Origin: Cytophagales bacterium
Lineage (GTDB): Bacteria > Bacteroidota > Bacteroidia > Cytophagales > Cyclobacteriaceae
Direction of reading: 5' to 3'
Length of the DNA: 7,334 nucleotides
Assembly (NCBI GenBank): GCA_003541895.1
Contig: DPLR01000486.1
Span: 583 to 7,916 of the forward strand
Shown here: piece by piece, positions 1 to 6,060 of the stretch
Layout: every line of letters starts with the position of its first letter
Numbering within the stretch: position 1 is the first letter of the stretch
Position numbers and translations under genes: made by a program
The notes under the pieces: generated by a model
The model's input: the letters and a program-made list of their open reading frames with translations, nothing else
What the model was told of the DNA's origin: nothing
The model's database searches: none

Positions 1-716
1 TCAACTGGCGCGGCTGGTGGGCCTTTGGTACCGGGGCTTTAGGAGATATGGCTTGTCATATTATGGATCCTGTGTTTCGAATTCTTCCGATCGATTATCC
101 AACAGAAGTGGAGTGCAGTGTAAGCACACTCTGGAATGGAGTTTTTTCAGAGACGCATAATGACGACAGTTGTCCGGTATCATCGATAGTGCATTTTAAA
201 TATCCCGGCAAAAATGGAAAGCCCGATATTGAGCTCTCATGGATGGACGGTGGCATACTTCCCAAACGACCAAATGAATTATTGCCTGATGAACCCATGG
301 GCAATTGGGATGGGGGCGTAATCTTCGAAGGAACAAAAGGTAAAATGATGGCCGATTGTTATGGTGAAAACCCAAGGCTGTTACCAACCAAGTTGATGAA
401 TGAAGTTACTTTTCCTTCGCCTACACTTCCTCGTGTCACAGAAGGACACTATGTGCAATGGGTAAACGCATGTTTGCAAGGATATGGTAAAGCAGAAACA
501 AGTTCTAATTTTGACTATGCTGGTCCGTTTTCAGAAAGCGTTTTGATGGGCAATCTCGCCATTAGAAGTTACACGCTCCAGACGCTGGTTGATGGTAGAA
601 AAAGATATACAGGACGAAAGAAGCTTCTGTGGGATGCCAAGGACATGAAGATCACCAACTACGATGAAGCCAATCAATTTGTAAAAAGAGAATACCGCGA
701 AGGTTGGAGTTTGTAA
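1..716 (+). CDS. Gfo/Idh/MocA-family oxidoreductase, C-terminal part (5' end outside window)
   Basis: The frame is open from the window edge (first complete codon at 3, Asn-Trp-Arg-Gly) to TAA at 714-716, giving about 237 codons. The Met at 48 lies inside the conserved GDMACHIMD motif, so it is internal and not a start. The segment aligns end to end with residues 241-480 of the downstream gene, at about two thirds identity by hand alignment. It therefore lacks the nucleotide-binding Rossmann domain only because the window cuts it. It carries the family's C-terminal alpha/beta domain, including the Asp and His of the GDMACHIMD block that lies in the active site of this superfamily. It also has the WMDGG and LLPDEP blocks and the tail REGWSL shared with its neighbour. 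Members are NAD(P)-dependent dehydrogenases, mostly acting on sugars or polyols; the substrate cannot be told here. The intact protein would probably be exported like its paralogue, but that N-terminus is not visible. Confidence 0.93.
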   Translation, partial: NWRGWWAFGTGALGDMACHIMDPVFRILPIDYPTEVECSVSTLWNGVFSETHNDDSCPVSSIVHFKYPGKNGKPDIELSWMDGGILPKRPNELLPDEPMGNWDGGVIFEGTKGKMMADCYGENPRLLPTKLMNEVTFPSPTLPRVTEGHYVQWVNACLQGYGKAETSSNFDYAGPFSESVLMGNLAIRSYTLQTLVDGRKRYTGRKKLLWDAKDMKITNYDEANQFVKREYREGWSL

Positions 717-738
717 TTTTTTATAAAGTAAAGAAGTC

Positions 739-2181
739 ATGATTTCAAGGAGAAAATTTATCAGGCAAGCGGGAACGGCTGCGGCCGCTTTCACCATCCT
801 CCCAAGATTTGTTCTTGGCGGCAAAGGTTTTATTGCACCCAGCGATACACTTTATATTGCCGGCATTGGCGCAGGTGGAAAAGGCACCAGTGATCTCACG
901 GGTTTTGCCGGTTCGCCCGATGGAAAAACCATTGGAAACCCAAAAGCAAAAATTGCTTTTCTCTGTGATGTAGATGATCGTCAGGCAGCTGAGTCGGTTA
1001 AGAATTTTCCGAATGCGAAATACTATAAAGACTTCCGTGAGCTATTCGATAAAGAAGAAAAAAATATTGATGCTGTTTCTGTCTCCACGCCTGATCATAC
1101 CCACGGTGTTATTGCGATGGCTGCCATGCGCAGAAAGAAACACGTGTATGTTCAGAAGCCTTTAACGCATGACATCTATGAAGCACGCATGCTTACTGAA
1201 GCGGCCAAAAAATATCAAGTGGTTACGCAGATGGGAAACCAGTTTGCCTCGGCCGATCATGTGCGCAGAGCAAAAGAATTAGTAGACGCTGGGCTTATCG
1301 GCAGAGTGAATCGTGTGGAAACTTGGACCAACCGTCCGGTGTGGCCACAGGGAATTCCAAAACCCACAGGCAAATTTGATATTCCCAAAGAATTGGATTG
1401 GGACTTGTGGCTCGGCCCAACTCCTTACATAGATTACAACCCTGCTTATGTTCCATTCAATTGGCGCGGCTGGTGGCAATTTGGTACTGGGGCTCTTGGC
1501 GACATGGCATGTCACATCATGGATGCCGCGTTCCGGATTTTACCAATTGATTATCCAACGGAAGTGGAGTGCAGCACCACCACAGCTTGGGAAGGCTTTT
1601 TTAAAGTTGCCAACTATTCAGACGCATGCCCTTCATCTTCTATCATTCATATGAAGTTCCCAAGAAAAGATGGCAAAGGTGACATCAAATTCACCTGGAT
1701 GGACGGTGGACTTTTACCCGAAAGACCTGAAGAGCTTTTGCCTGACGAACCGCTTGGCGATTCTGCCGGTGGCTACATCTTCCATGGAAAAAAAGGAAAA
1801 CTTATGGGCGATTACAACTTGTCTCCTACCCTGCTTCCTACGCAACGCATGAAAGAGAAATTGCCACCCCAAACCATTCCTCGAATCCCTGGAGGAGAAA
1901 AGGGGCACTACACCGAATGGGTTGACGCGTGCATTGCTGGCTATGGCAAAAAACAACTAAGCTCACCATTCGAATTTGCTGGCCCTATGACTGAAGCTGT
2001 GTTGATGGGCAATCTGGCAGTGAGAAGCTACCAAATGCAAGTGCTTGCGGCTGATGGCAGAGGTAGATCTTACCCTGGCAGAAAAAAACTACTTTGGGAC
2101 GCCAAGAACATGAAGATCACCAACTTTGACGAAGCCAACGCGTTTGTAAAAACAACTTACCGAGAAGGCTGGAGTTTGTAG
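739..2181 (+). CDS. Tat-exported Gfo/Idh/MocA-family oxidoreductase, full length
   Basis: 480 residues. The N-terminus has a twin-arginine motif (SRRKFIR, residues 3-9) followed by an Ala-rich hydrophobic stretch to about residue 27, so the protein is predicted to cross the inner membrane folded, consistent with a bound nicotinamide cofactor. The Rossmann domain follows: GIGAGG (42-47) fits GxGxxG, and Asp77 at the end of the second strand suggests NAD preference. VQKP (138-141) sits where the superfamily usually has EKP, keeping Lys140. The C-terminal domain starts near 190 and includes GDMACHIMD (254-262), with Asp255 and His259 as likely active-site residues. The chosen ATG is the one that includes the Tat signal, preceded by a weak purine-rich AAAGAAG two bases upstream. 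It lies 22 bases after the paralogue's stop, so co-transcription is likely. Such Tat-linked members are common in Bacteroidota and Planctomycetota. The substrate is unknown; a sugar or sugar derivative is the family-level guess. Confidence 0.95.
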   Translation: MISRRKFIRQAGTAAAAFTILPRFVLGGKGFIAPSDTLYIAGIGAGGKGTSDLTGFAGSPDGKTIGNPKAKIAFLCDVDDRQAAESVKNFPNAKYYKDFRELFDKEEKNIDAVSVSTPDHTHGVIAMAAMRRKKHVYVQKPLTHDIYEARMLTEAAKKYQVVTQMGNQFASADHVRRAKELVDAGLIGRVNRVETWTNRPVWPQGIPKPTGKFDIPKELDWDLWLGPTPYIDYNPAYVPFNWRGWWQFGTGALGDMACHIMDAAFRILPIDYPTEVECSTTTAWEGFFKVANYSDACPSSSIIHMKFPRKDGKGDIKFTWMDGGLLPERPEELLPDEPLGDSAGGYIFHGKKGKLMGDYNLSPTLLPTQRMKEKLPPQTIPRIPGGEKGHYTEWVDACIAGYGKKQLSSPFEFAGPMTEAVLMGNLAVRSYQMQVLAADGRGRSYPGRKKLLWDAKNMKITNFDEANAFVKTTYREGWSL

Positions 2182-2246
2182 AACATTGATCAGAAATTTC
2201 TCTTAGACCTACAACTTTAAATCCTAAGCAAGAGGTCACTTCCATA

Positions 2247-2270
2247 CTAACGCAATCATTTTTGCGTTGG
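2247..2270 (+). terminator. Possible hairpin terminator after the oxidoreductase pair (weak)
   Basis: CTAACGCAA (2247-2255) pairs with TTGCGTTGG (2262-2270): nine base pairs including one G-T wobble, around the six-base loop TCATTT. It is 65 bases past the oxidoreductase stop, in the gap before the peptidase gene, where a transcript end is plausible. No T-run follows directly, which argues against a classical Rho-independent terminator. It may instead be an mRNA 3'-end stabiliser or a leader element of the next gene. Part of the left arm can also pair with 2272-2279, as described in the findings. Confidence 0.3.
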
Positions 2271-2299
2271 CATGATTGCTGAATTCTTTTGTAATTTTA
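2267..2299 (+). promoter_or_regulatory. Candidate Bacteroidota-type promoter for the peptidase gene (weak)
   Basis: TAATTTTA at 2292-2299 matches the Bacteroidota -7 element TAnnTTTG except at the last base. A TTG lies at 2267-2269, about 22 bases upstream, near the spacing expected for the -33 TTTG element. A start site a few bases downstream would leave a leader of roughly 30 bases before the ATG at 2336. The region is T-rich, so chance matches are likely; the placement between two unrelated genes is the main support. Confidence 0.22.
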
Positions 2300-2335
2300 T
2301 TGCTCTTTCATTGTATCACCAAACTACCCTATCCC

Positions 2336-5110
2336 ATGAAAAAAATTCTTTTCATCCCTCTCTTTGCCTTGCTCTCGGTTTTGAGCCAGGCGCAGAGCAA
2401 CTTATTGAACACCGATAATATTTCTATTCCCTACAAAAAATTCACACTCGATAACGGCCTCACACTTCTGGTGCATGAAGACCACAAAGCGCCCATTGCT
2501 GCAGTCAACGTATGGTACCACGTGGGCTCAAAAAATGAACGGCTGGGCAAAAGCGGTTTCGCGCACTTGTTCGAACACTTGATGTTCAACGGATCCGAGC
2601 ACTTCAATAACGATTACTTCAAAGCGTTAGAGTCCATTGGTGCCACCGACCTGAATGGTACTACTAATAATGACCGCACCAATTATTTTCAAAATATTCC
2701 GCTTGCTGCACTCGATCAGGTGTTGTGGTTGGAGTCAGATCGTATGGGCCATTTGTTGGGGGTAATTGATCAGCCACGACTTGATGAGCAACGAGGCGTA
2801 GTGCAAAACGAAAAAAGACAAGGCGAGAATCAACCTTATGGGCGTGAGGACGAACTTTCAACGAAAGCAATTTTTCCGGCAGGTCATCCCTATTCATGGA
2901 CAGTTATCGGATCGATGGAAGATTTGAATGCTGCTTCATTGGAGGATGTTAAAGATTGGTTCAAGTCCTATTATGGACCTGACAATGCAGTGTTGGTTGT
3001 AGCCGGAGATGTTTCGGCTGATGCCATTTTTCAAAAAGTGAAAACGTATTTCGGAAATATTCCTGCTGGCCCAACGTTGTCGCGTTATACAGCCAGTGTG
3101 CCTAAGCTCAGAAACAACATCCGGCAATCGTATGAAGACCGGGTGAGCGAAGCACGCATTAGTATGTACTGGAATGTTCCGCAATGGGGAACCAAAGAAG
3201 CAGCTCAACTCGATTTGTCTGCTGCGATTTTATCCAATGGAAAAAGTTCGAGGCTATACAAAAAACTTCGCTACGAAGATCAAACGGTTGGAACTGTCTA
3301 CGCCAATAATTATTCGATGGAGATCAGTGGTGTTTTCAACGTTACGGCCAACGTAAAGCAAGGAGTTGATCACGCCAAAGTGGAGGCTACAATGAATTCC
3401 ATTTTGAATGAGTTCATCGATAAAGGGCCAACCGAAGAAGAATTGCAGCGAGTAAAGTCAGAGTACCTCGCCAATTTTATCAAAGGCCTCGAGCGCATTG
3501 GAGGATTCGGTGGAAAATCGGATGTGCTGGCCGAGTCGCAGGTGTACGGCAAAGATCCTGAATACTATAAAACCTACTTGAAATATATTGCCAATGCCAC
3601 GGTACAAGATGTACATCAAGTAGTGAAAGAATGGCTTACGGGCGGAAGCTACACATTGATCTGTACTCCTTTCCCCAACTATCAAACCTCAGGTGTTGAG
3701 GCCGACCGCAGCAAAGTGCCCGCATTAACAACGCAACCCGCATCCAGTTTCCCCGACATTCAAACTGCCTCTTTGAAAAACGGACTGAAAATTATTTTGG
3801 CCAAGCGCAAAGATGTACCAACGGTGGCTTTGGATTTAATGGTTGATGCCGGCTACGCAGCCGATCAGTTTGCAAAACCAGGTACGTCCAGTCTTACAAT
3901 GAATTTGTTAGACGAAGGAACCAAGTCATTAAACGCTTTACAGATAAGCGACAAACTTCAAACTCTCGGAAGTTCGCTCAACACCTTTTCAGATCTTGAT
4001 GTTTCGTACGTACGAATGAATGCGTTAAAGCCATCATTGGATGAATCGCTCAATTTGTTTGCTGATGTGATTTTGAATCCCGGTTTTTCTGAATCGGATT
4101 TCCAACGCTTGAAGCAAGACCAAATCAATAATATCCGCAGAGAGCGAACACAGCCAGTACAAATGGCACTGCGCGTCTTCCCCAAATTCCTGTATGGTGA
4201 TGGTCATGCATACAGCCAACCACTAACCGGCTCGGGCTATGAAGAAACCGTTGATAAATTTACCCGCGAGGATATTCTGAAATTTTATAGCACCTGGTTC
4301 AAACCCAACAATTCAACACTGGTTGTTGTAGGCGATCTGGAAATGAAAGACCTCGTAGCAAAAGCCGAAAAACTTTTCGGCCAATGGAAACGCGCTGATG
4401 TACCTAAGAAAAATGTGGCTAACGTAACCAACACCAAAGCCAACAAATTGTATTTGATGGATCGGCCAGAGTCACAGCAGTCGGTGATTATTGCCGGCTA
4501 CGTTACCGAACCTTATGGAAAAATAAATGAATTGGCACGCGAGTCTTTGATGAGCACTCTCGGTGGTGATTTCGTGTCGAGGTTGAACATGAATTTGCGC
4601 GAAGACAAACATTGGGCCTACGGAGCATTCAGTTTTTTGTGGGACTCCAAAGGACAACGCATGATGCTGGCCTATGCGCCTGTTCAAACCGATAAAACAA
4701 AAGAATCGGCTCAAGAGATCATCAACGAATTCAAAGCCATTGTGGGCAACAAACCGGTCACCGAAGACGAGTTCACTCGCACAAAAAACAATGGCATCTT
4801 GCAATTGCCCGGCCGTTGGGAAACGAATGCTGCCGTGCGCGGCTCCATTGATGAAATAGTTAAATACGGTTTACCTGATGACTATTTTAAAAACTACGAC
4901 AAAAATTTTAGATCGCTAACGCTCGATGAAGTTCGTAAGCTTACACCCAAACTGATTGCGCCATCCAACCTCACCTGGTTCGTTGTTGGTGATAAGTCAA
5001 AAGTGTTGGACGGCCTGAAGCAACTTGGCTTCAATGAGATTGTGTTGATCGATGCCGATGGCAAACCGATGCAACCTTCAAGCGAAGTGAAGACCGGAAA
5101 CAAAAACTAA
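2336..5110 (+). CDS. Secreted two-domain M16 (pitrilysin-type) zinc metallopeptidase
   Basis: 924 residues from the ATG at 2336. That start gives a clean Sec signal peptide (Lys-Lys, a hydrophobic core, then SQA before Gln20). The frame stays open upstream to a TTG at 2276, but the added 20 residues would bury the signal. Peptidase domain one (about 30-260) has the inverted zinc motif HLFEH at 77-81, with His77 and His81 as ligands and Glu80 as catalytic base. Glu159 in VVQNE, 77 residues beyond His81, fits the third ligand. A linker region (about 265-470) holds the first M16 C-type fold. The second half starts near 480, and its equivalent positions are Ser519, Met522 and Asn523, so it cannot bind zinc. 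It keeps the Arg755 and Tyr762 pair (LREDKHWAYGA) typical of the substrate-binding half. This is the known active-plus-inactive layout fused in one chain, at the normal length for such fusions. The likely role is degradation of peptides in the periplasm or outside the cell; the natural substrate is unknown. No clear Shine-Dalgarno is seen. Confidence 0.96.
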   Translation: MKKILFIPLFALLSVLSQAQSNLLNTDNISIPYKKFTLDNGLTLLVHEDHKAPIAAVNVWYHVGSKNERLGKSGFAHLFEHLMFNGSEHFNNDYFKALESIGATDLNGTTNNDRTNYFQNIPLAALDQVLWLESDRMGHLLGVIDQPRLDEQRGVVQNEKRQGENQPYGREDELSTKAIFPAGHPYSWTVIGSMEDLNAASLEDVKDWFKSYYGPDNAVLVVAGDVSADAIFQKVKTYFGNIPAGPTLSRYTASVPKLRNNIRQSYEDRVSEARISMYWNVPQWGTKEAAQLDLSAAILSNGKSSRLYKKLRYEDQTVGTVYANNYSMEISGVFNVTANVKQGVDHAKVEATMNSILNEFIDKGPTEEELQRVKSEYLANFIKGLERIGGFGGKSDVLAESQVYGKDPEYYKTYLKYIANATVQDVHQVVKEWLTGGSYTLICTPFPNYQTSGVEADRSKVPALTTQPASSFPDIQTASLKNGLKIILAKRKDVPTVALDLMVDAGYAADQFAKPGTSSLTMNLLDEGTKSLNALQISDKLQTLGSSLNTFSDLDVSYVRMNALKPSLDESLNLFADVILNPGFSESDFQRLKQDQINNIRRERTQPVQMALRVFPKFLYGDGHAYSQPLTGSGYEETVDKFTREDILKFYSTWFKPNNSTLVVVGDLEMKDLVAKAEKLFGQWKRADVPKKNVANVTNTKANKLYLMDRPESQQSVIIAGYVTEPYGKINELARESLMSTLGGDFVSRLNMNLREDKHWAYGAFSFLWDSKGQRMMLAYAPVQTDKTKESAQEIINEFKAIVGNKPVTEDEFTRTKNNGILQLPGRWETNAAVRGSIDEIVKYGLPDDYFKNYDKNFRSLTLDEVRKLTPKLIAPSNLTWFVVGDKSKVLDGLKQLGFNEIVLIDADGKPMQPSSEVKTGNKN

Positions 5111-5117
5111 ATCAATC

Positions 5118-5160
5118 AAGTAATCCAGATTCATTGTTATTGAGTCTGGATTACTTTTTT
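5118..5160 (+). terminator. Rho-independent terminator of the M16 peptidase gene
   Basis: The arm at 5118-5133 (AAGTAATCCAGATTCA) pairs with 5141-5156 (TGAGTCTGGATTACTT). This gives 16 base pairs with a single G-T wobble (5130/5144) around a seven-base loop. The T-run at 5155-5160 overlaps the base of the right arm and leads into CTCT. The hairpin begins eight bases after the peptidase stop. The long near-perfect stem plus T-run is a textbook intrinsic terminator on the plus strand. There is no comparable T-run on the other strand (only AA and CTTGATTG beyond the stem), so it should act in one direction. Confidence 0.9.
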
Positions 5161-5175
5161 CTCTAAAAGATCTAC

Positions 5176-6060
5176 ATGCGAATTTTTTGTTTGTTAGTAT
5201 TTTTAACTTCCACCAGTTTCGCACAGGATTTCAGTCGTACTATCGATGTACTTGGTGAACAACGCGAATACATAGTTCATTTGCCATTAAATAATATTGC
5301 CAACAAAAAGCATCCTCTTGTTCTTGCGTTTCATGGTGGAGGCGGCTCCGCTAAGCATTCGCTTGCATTTTTTGGGTTAAATGAAGTAAGCGATACAGCC
5401 GGTTTCATTGTTGTCTACCCAAACGGCCTCAACAAAGGATGGAATGACGGGCGCGTCATAAAAAATCACACCCATGATGACATCCGTTTCATTACCCTGC
5501 TCCTAGAGCAACTCAAAAAAGATTATTCCATTGACGAAAAGAAAGTATTTGCTACAGGCATTTCGAATGGCGGTTTTTTTTCGTTTTCACTTGCGCTTCA
5601 CCTCTCTAATAAGATTCGCGCTATCGCTCCGGTTTGTGCTTCAATACCTGAAACCATTTTCCAAAATTACAACCCACCAAAACCAGTAAGTCTGTTGTTG
5701 ATCAATGGCACGGAAGATCCATTAGTTCCGTACAATGGCGGCAAAATTGGAGGCAGACTTTTGAAGCGCGGGCAATGCTCAAGTACGATTGAAACGGTAA
5801 AGAAATTTATTTTGATGAATCAGTGCGACCCCAAGCCAACCACATATTCATTTCCTGACAAAGATGTAACCGATGAATGCAAAGCCAAACGATTTTCTTA
5901 TTCCTGCGAAAATGGAAACCAAGTTCAACTCATCCGAATTGAAGGTGGTGGCCACACGTGGCCGGGAGGCAAACAATACTTGGGCAAACGATTAGTTGGT
6001 AAAGTGTGCCGAGACTTTTCTGCAGCCACCGAAGTGTGGAGCTTTTTCCGGTCCTTCTAA
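5176..6060 (+). CDS. Secreted alpha/beta-hydrolase esterase, PHB depolymerase / feruloyl esterase-like
   Basis: 294 residues with a short Sec signal peptide (hydrophobic core 3-12, cleavage probable after SFA at 14-16). The mature chain shows the polyhydroxybutyrate depolymerase family (LpqC, COG3509-type) pattern. HGGGG (53-57) forms the oxyanion-hole region, VVYPNG is at 79-84, and the nucleophile elbow GISNGG (128-133) has Ser130. NGTEDPLVPYNGG (177-189) has Asp181 as the likely acid, and GGGHTWPGG (257-265) has His260. All three catalytic residues are thus present. Cys201, 217, 235 and 244 cluster before the His loop and could form disulfides in the exported protein. Relatives cleave ester bonds in PHB oligomers or feruloylated plant polysaccharides; sequence alone cannot choose. 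It begins 15 bases after the terminator T-run, with no clear promoter of its own and only a weak AAAAGA ribosome-binding candidate. Its stop overlaps the stop of the convergent helicase gene. Confidence 0.93.
   Translation: MRIFCLLVFLTSTSFAQDFSRTIDVLGEQREYIVHLPLNNIANKKHPLVLAFHGGGGSAKHSLAFFGLNEVSDTAGFIVVYPNGLNKGWNDGRVIKNHTHDDIRFITLLLEQLKKDYSIDEKKVFATGISNGGFFSFSLALHLSNKIRAIAPVCASIPETIFQNYNPPKPVSLLLINGTEDPLVPYNGGKIGGRLLKRGQCSSTIETVKKFILMNQCDPKPTTYSFPDKDVTDECKAKRFSYSCENGNQVQLIRIEGGGHTWPGGKQYLGKRLVGKVCRDFSAATEVWSFFRSF

Noticed and set aside
48..716. Reading the first gene as a complete 222-residue protein starting at the ATG at 48
   Set aside because: The frame is open to the window edge and residues before this Met match the paralogue (NWRGWW onward), so the Met is internal.
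2202..2237. Short inverted repeats (CTTAG/CTAAG and GACCT/AGGTC) just after the oxidoreductase stop
   Set aside because: Five-base stems with long loops are expected by chance in an AT-rich spacer.
2276..2335. TTG at 2276 as the start of the M16 gene
   Set aside because: It adds 20 residues ahead of an otherwise ideal signal peptide, and the TTG falls inside the right arm of a hairpin; ATG at 2336 is better.
4472..4804. 110-residue open frame on the minus strand inside the M16 gene
   Set aside because: It lies wholly within a confidently coding gene, has no recognisable motif, and is explained by codon bias of the sense frame.
5176..5223. Esterase as a lipoprotein because of the Cys at residue 5
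   Set aside because: The Cys sits before the hydrophobic core, not after it, and no lipobox is present; SFA before Gln17 fits ordinary signal cleavage.
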